From: Ignavibacteria bacterium
Lineage (GTDB): Bacteria > Bacteroidota > Ignavibacteria > Kapaibacteriales > UBA4661
NCBI GenBank assembly: GCA_014654705.1
Contig: JACVZY010000006.1
Location: forward strand, 31,179-95,178
Reading direction: 5' to 3'
DNA length: 64,000 bases
A program made the translations under genes and the position numbers. This document shows positions 55,264 through 63,737 of the stretch, piece by piece (positions within the stretch are counted from its first letter, which is position 1; each line of letters starts with the position of its first letter). The notes beneath the pieces were generated by a model. It made no database searches. It was given only the letters and a program-made list of their open reading frames with translations, and was not told the DNA's origin.

Positions 55264-55881
55264 TTAGCCTTTGTCTTTGGATATACTTATCTGATTTGTG
55301 GCGGCGGGATTCGTTAAGTGGTGAATCGTCGCGCGTTCTTGCGTATGAGTATCGCCCAGCATGGTACGCAGCGCCTCGCGTGCTCGGACAACACGCATCT
55401 TCACGGCAGAAAGTGAGTCGCCTTGCATTTCTTGGATTTCTTGGAGCGAAAAGCCCGAAATTTCAAAAAGCGTGAACGCCTCTCGCTGTTTGAAGGGCAA
55501 TTTTTGCAGCGCATCGTAGAGAATTTGTGTATCGTAGAGCGCGTCGGTATTGGGATTGCGGGCAATGGTCTCTGCTGCTTCGTCGTGCAAAATGGGGTCG
55601 AAACGCTCAAAAATACGCTCGCGCCACCTTCGACGCTTTTCAATTCGGCTGGCGATTGTGAAAAGCCAGCTTAAAAACGCCTCATCACTTTTGAGCGAGT
55701 CCAAATGCTTGAACGCTTGCTCCACCGTATCGCTCACGAGGTCTCGCGCTTCTTCGCTCGATTTCGTCATAGCACGAGCAAACCGCGCCAAACTATCGTG
55801 GTTCGGCTTAAGCAGTCGTAAAAATCGCTCTTGCTTTTGTAATATATCGTTGTCCGTTTGGCTCATATTGTGCTTTTTCAT
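55264..55881 (-). CDS. ECF-type RNA polymerase sigma factor, second in window
   Basis: A 205-residue sigma factor. ATG 55881 is used rather than the TTG one codon earlier at 55884. Region 2 covers about 22-95 (NHDSLARFARAMTKSSEEAR, LVSDTVEQAFKHLD, SWLFTIASRIEKRRR); region 4 about 125-180 (LQKLPFKQREAFTLFEISGF, QEMQGDSLSAVKMRVVRARE). The C-terminus adds about 25 residues beyond region 4. Its gene and the next one form a pair just like 45934-49953, on the opposite strand. Confidence 0.9.
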   Translation of the reverse strand: MKKHNMSQTDNDILQKQERFLRLLKPNHDSLARFARAMTKSSEEARDLVSDTVEQAFKHLDSLKSDEAFLSWLFTIASRIEKRRRWRERIFERFDPILHDEAAETIARNPNTDALYDTQILYDALQKLPFKQREAFTLFEISGFSLQEIQEMQGDSLSAVKMRVVRAREALRTMLGDTHTQERATIHHLTNPAATNQISISKDKG

Positions 55882-56065
55882 CAATAATTGTTTGCATCTG
55901 AAGAGTAAGAGTCACGCTTTCACAAAAAGTCACATAATGCGTGAAAAAAATTTCAAGCGCCGCAAAAATGCGGTGAATAGCGATTTTTTTTTTAAGTTAA
56001 ACAGCGAGCACTCTCACGTCTGTACACTTCGCAGGCTCTACCATTCAACCTTTGTATCAGTATTC

Positions 56066-56911
56066 ATGCGCTTTTGGCAAAAATATCATCTTGGTCGTGT
56101 TCAGAAACATTCCGTGTTGTGCATTGGATTGGATACGACCTTGGAGCAGATGCCACCGCATTTGCGCTCCATGTCGGACGTAGATGCAATTTCGGAATTT
56201 AATCGGCGTATTATCGCTTCCACGCACGACCTCGCGATTGCTTACAAAATAAATCTTGCATTTTACGAGCAGTACGGCTTGGATGGCTGGATAGCCTTCG
56301 AGCGTACGCTCCACGCCATTCCCACCGAGTGCATCGTCATTGCTGACGCAAAGCGCGGTGATATTGGCAATACCTCGAAGGCATATGCAAAAGCATTCTA
56401 CGACACATACGACTGCGATGCCCTCACAGTTGCACCGTACATGGGACAAGATTCCGTCGCGCCGTTTTTGGAATATCACGACCGGATGACGTTTGTGCTT
56501 GCGCTCACATCCAATGCGGGTTCGCACGACTTCCAACGCCTTGACGTTGGGCATAAACCGCTTTATCGCGCCGTGATGCAATCCACAATGGCATGGACAC
56601 AAGCGCAAGAAGCACGAAATTTGGGCTTTGTCGTCGGGGCAACGCACCCCCAGGAGCTTGCAGAATTGCGCCAGAGTATGCCTGGGTCAATGTTTCTCAT
56701 TCCGGGCGTGGGTACTCAAGGCGGTGATATTGCCGATACACTGACTGCAAATGCAGGTGCTCCGGCGCTTATCAACGTTTCGCGGGCAATCCTTTACGCC
56801 TCGAAAGATCGCGATTTTGACCATGCAGCACGCACTTCTGCGTTGAATTTTTTACACGCCGCCCGCGCTGTGAATCACTCGCAGGCGCTACCATCGTCCG
56901 TCAATTCATAA
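56066..56911 (+). CDS. pyrF: Orotidine 5'-phosphate decarboxylase
   Basis: A 281-residue type 2 decarboxylase making UMP from OMP. Signature elements are LCIGLDTTLEQMP near residue 19, YKINLAFYEQYG, and the catalytic charge network DAKRGDIGNTS (D94, K96, D99). Later come VAPYMGQDSVAPFL, VVGATHPQEL and FLIPGVGTQGGD for phosphate binding. ATG 56066 starts the conserved region; the open frame back to 55550 runs antisense through the sigma gene and is not coding. The preceding gap (55882-56065) holds no other gene. Confidence 0.95.
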   Translation: MRFWQKYHLGRVQKHSVLCIGLDTTLEQMPPHLRSMSDVDAISEFNRRIIASTHDLAIAYKINLAFYEQYGLDGWIAFERTLHAIPTECIVIADAKRGDIGNTSKAYAKAFYDTYDCDALTVAPYMGQDSVAPFLEYHDRMTFVLALTSNAGSHDFQRLDVGHKPLYRAVMQSTMAWTQAQEARNLGFVVGATHPQELAELRQSMPGSMFLIPGVGTQGGDIADTLTANAGAPALINVSRAILYASKDRDFDHAARTSALNFLHAARAVNHSQALPSSVNS

Positions 56912-56941
56912 TTTTTGTTCATTCTCCATTTTCTCCATTTT

Positions 56942-57862
56942 ATGTCGCAACTGGCAACATTCCTCAGTAATCTTCACAGCGATACACGCTCAATGACGGC
57001 GTATAGTGTGCTTCAACTCAAACAAGCAGTTATCCTGAAGGTGCTGCATTTGCTGGGCTGGGATGCGTTTGATATTTCAAAGGTGCAAGCAGACCACAGC
57101 GCAGGCGGCATTACCGTAGATTATGCACTTCAAACGCCCACAAGCGGCATGATATTTTTGCATATAATCAAGCCACTGGACGACAGCACACGCGAACAGC
57201 AGGAAAAAATCGTCAAACTCGCCGGTGCTGAGAATGTCCGTATTGCTGTTCTGACTGATGGAGTGCATTGGGAAATGTTTGCTCCGGCGGTGCGCGGCAC
57301 CTTGAACGAAAAGCAATTTGCAAAATTCAACATCCATGAGCAAAGTGCCGATGAGTGCGACCACCTTTTGAAACATTATCTTTCGCACCGCATAGCCGTT
57401 TCCGGCACTGCTTTTACTCGTGCGGAAAAAATCTGCTCTGAGCGCCTCAAGAAAAAAAATGCAAACCTTTCGACCGCGCTTTCAGATGCGTGGGCAAGCG
57501 TGATACAAGAGTTTGAAACAATTTTCGTGGAATTACTTGTCGTAGAAACCAAACGCCTTTTTGGGCATGAGGAAAAAATAGAGACTGTTCAGAAATTTTT
57601 CTCGCGCTTTCTCTCCATGACGACCGGTGAAATTTCACACGCCAAGCGCATGAAATATGACCCTGCCGATACGTCGCTTGCAGAGGCGTGGTCGGCACTT
57701 TCTATGCAACTCGATCCACTTTTTGTCGAACTGATGGTGATGGATATTGAAAAAACACACGGCTTTATTCCCGAAAAAGAAAGTGTTACGGCATATTTGC
57801 AAACACTGCGGGGACTACAAGACCAAGCAGTGGACAATGCAAAACGCTTAAAAGAAGCATAA
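56942..57862 (+). CDS. Protein with HsdR-N-like (type I restriction-like) domain, no R-M partners
   Basis: A 306-residue cytosolic protein from ATG 56942. The first 150 residues have the layout of the HsdR N-terminal nuclease domain: LKQAVILKVLHLLGWDAFD, VDYALQTP (acidic position), a strand ending LHIIKP where nucleases have (I/E)-x-(A/C)-K, and VRIAVLTDGVHWEMFAP. The glutamate of the E-x-K motif is not present. The second half has two related helical repeats (EFETIFVELLVVETKRLFG, LDPLFVELMVMDIEKTHGF). No methylase, specificity or helicase gene is near, so it is not a restriction system. It sits between pyrF and the pterin dehydratase gene. Confidence 0.55.
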   Translation: MSQLATFLSNLHSDTRSMTAYSVLQLKQAVILKVLHLLGWDAFDISKVQADHSAGGITVDYALQTPTSGMIFLHIIKPLDDSTREQQEKIVKLAGAENVRIAVLTDGVHWEMFAPAVRGTLNEKQFAKFNIHEQSADECDHLLKHYLSHRIAVSGTAFTRAEKICSERLKKKNANLSTALSDAWASVIQEFETIFVELLVVETKRLFGHEEKIETVQKFFSRFLSMTTGEISHAKRMKYDPADTSLAEAWSALSMQLDPLFVELMVMDIEKTHGFIPEKESVTAYLQTLRGLQDQAVDNAKRLKEA

Positions 57863-57902
57863 ACCAATATCTCCAATCTAAAATTTTCATCGGAGAGTCA
57901 TC

Positions 57903-58196
57903 ATGGCACAAAAAGAACGCATAAGCGAGGAAAACATCCCGCAGTATCTCGCAAAACACCCCAAATGGCAACGTAGCGGCAACGCCATCACGCAGCATTT
58001 TCAATTTGCAAATTTTCTGATGGCAATGGGATTTGCCAATGCAGTCGCAATCTGTGCTGAGGCAGCGGAGCACCACCCCGACATTCAGATTTTTAGTTGG
58101 AACAAGGTAAAAATCAGCATCGTTACGCACGGTCAAGGCGGATTGACCGAAAGCGATTTTGCATTAGCAGCAAAGATTGATGCCATTCAGGGGTAA
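57903..58196 (+). CDS. phhB: Pterin-4a-carbinolamine dehydratase
   Basis: A 97-residue protein of the PCD/DCoH family, which dehydrates 4a-hydroxytetrahydrobiopterin during pterin recycling. The pattern is intact: FQFANFLMAMGFANAVA, then the signature AEHHPDIQIFSWNKVKIS with the active-site His pair, and THGQGGLTESDFALAAKID. Length is normal. No aromatic amino acid hydroxylase gene is adjacent, so it may serve another pterin enzyme; some such proteins act in molybdenum-cofactor metabolism. Confidence 0.9.
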   Translation: MAQKERISEENIPQYLAKHPKWQRSGNAITQHFQFANFLMAMGFANAVAICAEAAEHHPDIQIFSWNKVKISIVTHGQGGLTESDFALAAKIDAIQG

Positions 58197-58211
58197 ACTC
58201 TACTCCCTGCA

Positions 58212-59600
58212 CTACTCCAACCATACGGAAGGATTGAGTTTATCGCGGTCGTGCCAAAGTTCAAAGTGTAAATACTCCCCGTCCACCGAGCGCCCGCTCC
58301 GCCCCAAAAGCATACCCGTTTTAACGCTCTGCCCTTGCTGAATATTGACTGAAGCAAGATTCGCATACACTGTGCGAAACGCATTTCCGTGGTCAATAAT
58401 CACCAGCGAGCCATAGCCGGGGAGCCAGTTCACAAGCGAGACGACTCCAGCAGCAACCGCGCGAACACTACTTCCGCTCTTTGAGCCAATGCCCACGCCA
58501 AGATTTTCAATCAATGTCCCTGTCGAAGGATTGGTGTAGCGACCAAATTTATGTAGAATCGTGCGGCTCTCGGTGGGCCAAGGCAGCGAGTGCCGCCGGA
58601 AACCGCCTCGGGCACTGGCGGCACGGGCTTCTCTTGATGCTTGTTCGGAACTGTTGTCGTCGCCCTTATTTGCATTTTTCTGCATATAACTTGTCGCTTT
58701 TGAAGCGCCTGTTGCTTTACTGACAAGCGAACCAATCATATTTTCCAGCTTACGAGCGCTGGCATTGCGCTCCTCAAGGCGGCGAATCAGTTCCTGCTTA
58801 TTAGCCTGCACGGATTTCAATTCGTCTTTTTTGTCTTGAATAGCACTCTGTATCTTATTTTTCTCGGCTTCTTGTTTTGCTTTGAGTTCAGCAGCTTCAT
58901 TGCGTTTCGCGGCAAGACGCTCCTTTGCGTGTGCCAGTGAATCGCGCCGCGTTTCGGACTCATTCAAGCGACCAAATGCTTGCTTGCTTACATACTGCAT
59001 CGTGCCATCCATAAGAGCAGCCTCCTGCATTGAAGCCGTACCAAGCAGCATTTCATCTACCTCCGGCGACTCTGCACGGCTGACCGTATAAGCAAGGTCG
59101 GCATACTCACGGCGCAGAAGAGCACTTCTCGCGGAGAGTGTTGCGATGTGCTGTGAAGCGTTGCGCAATGAGTCTTGCACACGGGCTAACGATTTGTTCA
59201 GTTTTTGCAACGTGCCGCTAATGCGGTCGTCTTTCTGGCGATATTGCTGCAATTTAGTCGAGACTTGGCGCTCTTTTTGTTTCACCTCGCGGAGTTTGGT
59301 GCGGTCTTGAGCAATATCCTTACGGAGTTTTTCAAGTTGCTTGGCATTTACCTTTGCTGATTGCGGCTTTACCGCTTGTGCCTTCGGGGAAGGCTTATGA
59401 ACAGAAGGCTTTTGCTTTTGAACTGCCTTTTGCTGAGTTTTTTTCGGGGTGGCTTTCGTATTTTTTTTTTCGGAGTGGCTTAATGAGCGCAAAAGTACAG
59501 CCGATGGAGAGAAATGGACAGCACAACGACTAGCTGCTTCCCAAGGAAACAGCCCAAACACTAATGCGCACAACACCATTACGCTCATTTGCTCTCGCAT
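58212..59600 (-). CDS. EnvC-like murein hydrolase activator (coiled coil plus degenerate M23 domain)
   Basis: A 462-residue exported protein. After a signal-like segment (MSVMVLCALVFGLFPWEAAS) comes a Lys/Gln-rich stretch, then a coiled coil from about 85 to 310 (LEKLRKDIAQDRTKLREV, LRRLEERNASARKLENM-type heptads). The C-terminal LytM/M23 domain has VIIDHGNAFRTVYANL and LHFELWHDRD, but the first zinc motif HxxxD is missing (LGVGIGSKSGSSVRAV). EnvC of E. coli has the same loss and activates amidases rather than cutting peptidoglycan. A run of ten A (- strand) at 59461-59470 lies early in the gene. It is 6 bases from the DUF3592 gene. Confidence 0.83.
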   Translation of the reverse strand: MREQMSVMVLCALVFGLFPWEAASRCAVHFSPSAVLLRSLSHSEKKNTKATPKKTQQKAVQKQKPSVHKPSPKAQAVKPQSAKVNAKQLEKLRKDIAQDRTKLREVKQKERQVSTKLQQYRQKDDRISGTLQKLNKSLARVQDSLRNASQHIATLSARSALLRREYADLAYTVSRAESPEVDEMLLGTASMQEAALMDGTMQYVSKQAFGRLNESETRRDSLAHAKERLAAKRNEAAELKAKQEAEKNKIQSAIQDKKDELKSVQANKQELIRRLEERNASARKLENMIGSLVSKATGASKATSYMQKNANKGDDNSSEQASREARAASARGGFRRHSLPWPTESRTILHKFGRYTNPSTGTLIENLGVGIGSKSGSSVRAVAAGVVSLVNWLPGYGSLVIIDHGNAFRTVYANLASVNIQQGQSVKTGMLLGRSGRSVDGEYLHFELWHDRDKLNPSVWLE

Positions 59601-59606
59601 AGCCCG

Positions 59607-60053
59607 TTACCCCTTGCTTCCGCGATTTTTACGCTCAGTGAACCATGCCGTCAGCACGCCCAGCAGCAGCGGCAGCACTCCTGCTGAGGTCATCACCAAG
59701 GGTGCAAACCAGAAGCGCAGGGGCGTGAAAACACGCGCTTTTTCCGGTTCATATTGCGGATAAAGCACCTCTACTGGCTGCCCCTCTTGAAATTCTTGCT
59801 GATACGAACCAGAACGGTCCGTGAAGCGCATGATTCCTTGCCCGGGCGCTTCAAAGCGAATAAGCGGGAAATAGCCCCCGTCCGTCAGTTCCGTGCGCAA
59901 CACCACGCCTTGCACACGCACACCCGTCGCAATCTCGCGGCTCGTACGAAAAACTTGGTAAAGCCCGAGTGCGGTGAGCGGTGCTCCGGCAAGCGACGAA
60001 ACTGCCAGAATAAAAAGCCCGCGACTGCTAAGGGAACGAAAAAATTTGACCAT
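59607..60053 (-). CDS. DUF3592 membrane protein
   Basis: A 148-residue protein with two membrane segments, near the start (GLFILAVSSLAGAPLTALGL) and near the end (FWFAPLVMTSAGVLPLLLGV). Between them is the beta-rich core RVQGVVLRTELTDGGYFPLI, RFEAPGQGIMRF, VEVLYPQYEPEKARV, which is the DUF3592 pattern. Function unknown. Six bases separate it from the EnvC-like gene, so the two are probably co-transcribed. Confidence 0.75.
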   Translation of the reverse strand: MVKFFRSLSSRGLFILAVSSLAGAPLTALGLYQVFRTSREIATGVRVQGVVLRTELTDGGYFPLIRFEAPGQGIMRFTDRSGSYQQEFQEGQPVEVLYPQYEPEKARVFTPLRFWFAPLVMTSAGVLPLLLGVLTAWFTERKNRGSKG

Positions 60054-60188
60054 AATGTTTGGTAAACTACTCGCGTGAATTTTCCACGGTATGCAGCCTT
60101 TTTTGATTATTCAAAAATTTAACTCTGCGACTCAATAGTCAAGAAGGTCTGCGCGACAAACGATAAACCTGAAGCCATCATGACGATT

Positions 60189-61457
60189 TCAGAACTCTTC
60201 GGTGCGTTCACGGCGAATCTGTGCGCCTAAAGCACCAAGGCGTTTTTCAATTGCCTCATAGCCTCTGTCGAGGTGATAGACACGTAGAATCTCGCTGCGC
60301 CCCTCAGCCACAAGTGCCGCCAATATCAGCGATGCACTTGCCCGAAGGTCTGTGGACATAACAGTCGCCCCGGAGAGTTTTTTGCCACCTTTGATAATTG
60401 CAGTATTATCTGCCATCTCCACATCCGCACCCAATCGCAACAACTCCGGAACGTGCTTGAAGCGGTCGGTATAAATCGTGTCGGTAATGCTGGACGTACC
60501 CTCTGCTGTGAGCATATACGCCATCCATTGCGCCTGCAAGTCCGTTGGGAATCCCGGATAGGGTGATGTTGTAATATCAGTAGGCTTCGGTGCTGTTTCC
60601 ATAGTGAGCGTAATACTATCGCCGTTGACATCTACTTCGCAGCCGGATTCTTCCAATTTTGCAATAACGGCGGCGAGATGATACGGATTTGTCTTGTCAA
60701 TCGTCACTTTTCCCCGTGTCATTGCTGCACCGATGAGGAACGTACCCGCTTCGATACGGTCAGGAATTGTTTCCTCATTCACCGTTTTGAGCTCCGGTAC
60801 GCCTTCTATTTCCAGCGTCGTTGTACCGATGCCTTCAATCTTCGCACCCATATTCACAAGCATACGTGCCAGTGCAGTTACTTCCGGTTCGACTGCAGCA
60901 TTCGACAGCGTTGTAGAGCCTTTAGCAAGCACCGAAGCCATAAGGACGTTTTCCGTCGCACCGACGCTTGAAATATCGAAATGAATACGCGCCCCGCGCA
61001 AGCCACCTTCGGGTGCTTTGGCAATCACATAGCCAGCTTCGAGATCAATCTGTGCGCCCAATTTTTCTAAGCCTTTTAAGTGCAAATCTACCGGGCGAGG
61101 ACCCCATGCGCAGCCGCCCGGAAGCGAAACCTTCGCCTCGCCATACCGAGCAAGCAGTGGTCCCAACACGTGAAACGATGCTCGCATTTTTTTGACGTGT
61201 TCGTAGGGCGCTTCGTAGGAAGTAATATTGCTGGTGTCCACGAAAAGGTCAGTATCGTTCAATTCCGCATGAACGCCCATTGAACCTAAAAGCCGCGAAA
61301 GCGTCCAGACATCGCGCAAATTGGGCGTGTTGGTCAGGTGATAGACACCACCCGCGAGGAGAGTGGCGGGCATAATAGCAAGGGTCGCATTTTTTGCACC
61401 GGAAATGGTGATGCGCCCCGTAAGCGGCTTTCCGCCAGTGATGACAAATTTATCCAC
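60189..61457 (-). CDS. murA: UDP-N-acetylglucosamine 1-carboxyvinyltransferase
   Basis: A 422-residue enzyme for the first committed step of peptidoglycan synthesis, transferring enolpyruvate from PEP to UDP-GlcNAc. Key residues are K22 and N23 (ISGAKNATLAI) and the nucleophile C116 in LPGGCAWGPRPVDLH, the residue alkylated by fosfomycin. Further marks are NVLMASVLAKGSTTLSNAA, DRIEAGTFLIGAAMTRG, FPTDLQAQWMAY and TDLRASASLILAALVA. Complete length. It is alone on the - strand between the DUF3592 gene and the divergent transpeptidase gene. Confidence 0.97.
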   Translation of the reverse strand: MDKFVITGGKPLTGRITISGAKNATLAIMPATLLAGGVYHLTNTPNLRDVWTLSRLLGSMGVHAELNDTDLFVDTSNITSYEAPYEHVKKMRASFHVLGPLLARYGEAKVSLPGGCAWGPRPVDLHLKGLEKLGAQIDLEAGYVIAKAPEGGLRGARIHFDISSVGATENVLMASVLAKGSTTLSNAAVEPEVTALARMLVNMGAKIEGIGTTTLEIEGVPELKTVNEETIPDRIEAGTFLIGAAMTRGKVTIDKTNPYHLAAVIAKLEESGCEVDVNGDSITLTMETAPKPTDITTSPYPGFPTDLQAQWMAYMLTAEGTSSITDTIYTDRFKHVPELLRLGADVEMADNTAIIKGGKKLSGATVMSTDLRASASLILAALVAEGRSEILRVYHLDRGYEAIEKRLGALGAQIRRERTEEF

Positions 61458-61691
61458 GGATACTTTAGAGTTGAAACAATGAAAAAGAATGTAGTTATCA
61501 AGTGCGGGTACATCGTGCAGTTACAAAATACAGCACCAATACGGGTAGGCAGCACAGAGAAATGACCCTGCGGCTAAAAGCCGCTGGACTACGATATGCT
61601 GCATGGCAAAAATACTCAAAAATTCAGAGATGTGAAACCGTTTGTTTTGCGCCAACTGCACGAAGCCCGCTTCAATGCGGTAGAAATTTGT

Positions 61692-61699
61692 TAAATTTG
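61692..61699 (+). promoter_or_regulatory. Possible -7 promoter box of the L,D-transpeptidase gene
   Basis: TAAATTTG matches TAnnTTTG and lies 30 bases before ATG 61730. No convincing -33 box was found 19-21 bases upstream. The surrounding gap (61458-61729) separates it from the divergent murA gene and contains no other gene. Confidence 0.35.
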
Positions 61700-61729
61700 C
61701 ACTTCATTGCAATTCACTTTTCCAAGATT

Positions 61730-62716
61730 ATGAGTACTGTACTTCATTTGAGCGCCGCACTGCTGGCAGTAGGACTATTTTTTATTTCTTCGCAACTCAG
61801 CATTCATGCGAGTTCGGAGCATACCGCCGCCCTTGATTCTACCAAGAAACACTTGCTCCTGCGGAGTCTAGCAAATCATCTGAACTTTGCCCGCATTCGC
61901 GACACCGTATATGTGCTGGGCGAGAGGTTTATTGAAGTCAATCTCTCAACGCAACACGCTACACTGCGGTATCGGAACGGTGATTCGCTCCTCATCCCCA
62001 TTTCCACAGGACACATTACTAATGACGGCGGAATTATCACACCGAGCGGAATTTTTTCTGTACAGGGCAAATCACCCGAAGCAATTTCACGGCAATTCGG
62101 CAATACGAAAATGCTTTGGTGGGTGGGTTTTAATTACAACGTCGGTTTTCACGGCTTGGAAACAAATTCCTACTATCGGCATTTGGGGCAGCGCCCCTCT
62201 TCGCACGGATGCGTCCGCACGGGACGCGAAGATGTGCTGGAGTTATACAAGCGTGTTTCCGAAGGCGACCCGGTAATTGTCTTTGACGGCGAACCGGCAC
62301 GAATCCTTGCATTTGCTGATACCGTTGGATTCGACACCACCTCGGCATATAAACTGAACTCTCGCACCAAAGCTATTGGCAAGCTCATGGATGAACGCCT
62401 CAGACTTCTTTATGATGGTGAGCGTATAGCACGGCAGAATTTTTCGGTCTATATTCCCCTTGCCAAACAACTCCGACCGGGCGGTTTTGCTGTTGGCTCA
62501 CGCGATTCCCTCATGAAGCCGCAAGCGCAAGCAATTATCTTCGCGGAGCGTGTTACGCCAATGCCGCTTGATTATTTCCACTTATCCGATGCTGCATACA
62601 GCAATGCTGCTGATATTCGTCCCCAAGAAAAACAGGCCGCAGTGGATTCCACAAACCACCAACAGGACAGCACCACAGCACTACCGAAGAAGAACGCTCG
62701 AAAGAAAAGGCACTAA
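61730..62716 (+). CDS. L,D-transpeptidase (YkuD domain)
   Basis: A 328-residue exported enzyme that cross-links or modifies peptidoglycan. ATG 61730 gives a signal peptide (LHLSAALLAVGLFFISSQLS); the longer frame from 61502 is not used. The YkuD domain (about 65-185) has FIEVNLSTQHATLRY, ISTGHITNDGGIITPSGIF, FHGLE (H141) and the active-site motif SSHGCVR with H159 and C161. The last 140 residues are unassigned and end in a basic tail (PKKNARKKRH). It is adjacent to, and divergent from, murA. A strong bidirectional stem-loop follows. Confidence 0.88.
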   Translation: MSTVLHLSAALLAVGLFFISSQLSIHASSEHTAALDSTKKHLLLRSLANHLNFARIRDTVYVLGERFIEVNLSTQHATLRYRNGDSLLIPISTGHITNDGGIITPSGIFSVQGKSPEAISRQFGNTKMLWWVGFNYNVGFHGLETNSYYRHLGQRPSSHGCVRTGREDVLELYKRVSEGDPVIVFDGEPARILAFADTVGFDTTSAYKLNSRTKAIGKLMDERLRLLYDGERIARQNFSVYIPLAKQLRPGGFAVGSRDSLMKPQAQAIIFAERVTPMPLDYFHLSDAAYSNAADIRPQEKQAAVDSTNHQQDSTTALPKKNARKKRH

Positions 62717-62768
62717 CCTTCAGCAGTCAGCAGTTATGCAGGAATAAGCCGGACAACGTGCAAAAAGC

Positions 62769-62811
62769 AAAAAAGCGTACCAACATCAACAACGATTTCG
62801 GTACGCTTTTT
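62769..62811. terminator. Bidirectional terminator
   Basis: AAAAAGCGTACC (ending 62781) pairs with GGTACGCTTTTT (62800-62811). A-runs on one side and T-runs on the other make it effective in both directions, ending the transpeptidase gene (+) and the GlsB-type gene (-). Confidence 0.75.
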
Positions 62812-62830
62812 CTGCATTTGCAAAAGAAAG

Positions 62831-63079
62831 TTAGCTCTTCAGCATTCGATAGCCGCCCAGAAGCACAAGCGAGCCGACAATTGCCAGACCGAAGCTGCGA
62901 AGATTAAAACCATTCACATCGCCCCAACCTAAAAATGTGCCAAGCCAGCCACCCAAAACACCACCGGCAACGCCGATGAGAATGGTAACAATCCAACCGC
63001 CCGGGTCTTTACCGGGAAGAATCCATTTGGCAAGCGCTCCGGCTATCAAGCCAAAGAAAATCCACGAAAAAATACCCAT
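62831..63079 (-). CDS. GlsB/YeaQ/YmgE-type stress-response membrane protein
   Basis: An 82-residue membrane protein of the transglycosylase-associated family. ATG 63079 has AGAGGAGA about eight bases ahead. Three hydrophobic segments are present: IFSWIFFGLIAGALAKWILPG (family signature), GGWIVTILIGVAGGVLGGWLG and LAIVGSLVLLGGYRML. The longer frame to 63244 adds unconserved residues. The role is unknown; such genes are often stress-induced. Confidence 0.88.
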   Translation of the reverse strand: MGIFSWIFFGLIAGALAKWILPGKDPGGWIVTILIGVAGGVLGGWLGTFLGWGDVNGFNLRSFGLAIVGSLVLLGGYRMLKS

Positions 63080-63131
63080 AATTGTATCTCCTCTAATAAC
63101 AATGAAACAAGTGAACTGAAAGTGATAGTGC

Positions 63132-63737
63132 TTAAAGATTACGAAGTTTTTCGCGCCAATTCCCGACAAAACCAATGACACGCCGCAGATAGACAATAAT
63201 TTTGGGAATGATAATAAACGAACCAATAACTCCGCAGACCACAACTACAATAATAGCAATCGGATAGTACACCGCGAGCGACACACCGCCAATAGTCAAC
63301 ACATCTTCTGCGGTGCTGACGGCAATGTTGGACATGGGTTCGGGGCTGGTATTGATTGCGGCACGAGTTGTAGCTTTGGTGCTGTGCGAGGTAAGCGCCA
63401 AGCCCCCGCCAACAAGCAAGGCAATGGTTTGGATAGAAGAATCGAAGGTGGTGAAGCTCGCCGCCGCAAGCACCGCACCGGCAGGCACACGAATGAACGT
63501 ATGGACAACATCCCATGCCGTATCCACAGCAGGAATTTTATCAGCAATAAACTCGACGCAATAAAGCCCCAGTGCAATACCAATAACCCACCAACTCGTC
63601 AGCCCGCCAAGGCTACCCGGCAAAGGAACGTGCGCAAATCGCCCCAACAAACCAAGAGTCGCAACGGTGGCGTAGAGATTCACCCCCGAAAGCCACGATG
63701 ACCCCATCGCCATAGCCAGTGTACTTGTCAAATCCAT
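63132..63737 (-). CDS. DUF4126 membrane protein
   Basis: A 201-residue membrane protein from ATG 63737. It begins LAMAMGSSWLSGVNLYATVA with LGLLGRFAHVPLPG, has IGIALGLYCVEFIADKIPAV then DTAWDVVHTFIRVPAGAVLA, and a glycine-rich hydrophobic end. This is the DUF4126 pattern with about five hydrophobic segments. Function unknown. It lies 52 bases upstream of the GlsB-type gene and may share its transcript. Confidence 0.75.
   Translation of the reverse strand: MDLTSTLAMAMGSSWLSGVNLYATVATLGLLGRFAHVPLPGSLGGLTSWWVIGIALGLYCVEFIADKIPAVDTAWDVVHTFIRVPAGAVLAAASFTTFDSSIQTIALLVGGGLALTSHSTKATTRAAINTSPEPMSNIAVSTAEDVLTIGGVSLAVYYPIAIIVVVVCGVIGSFIIIPKIIVYLRRVIGFVGNWREKLRNL

Noticed and set aside
55550..56065. 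Long N-terminal extension of the pyrF frame
   Set aside because: It is antisense to the ECF sigma gene, and OMP decarboxylases begin at the 56066 ATG.
56942..57862. Type I restriction-modification system
   Set aside because: Only a degenerate HsdR-N-like domain is present; no helicase motor, methylase or specificity gene nearby.
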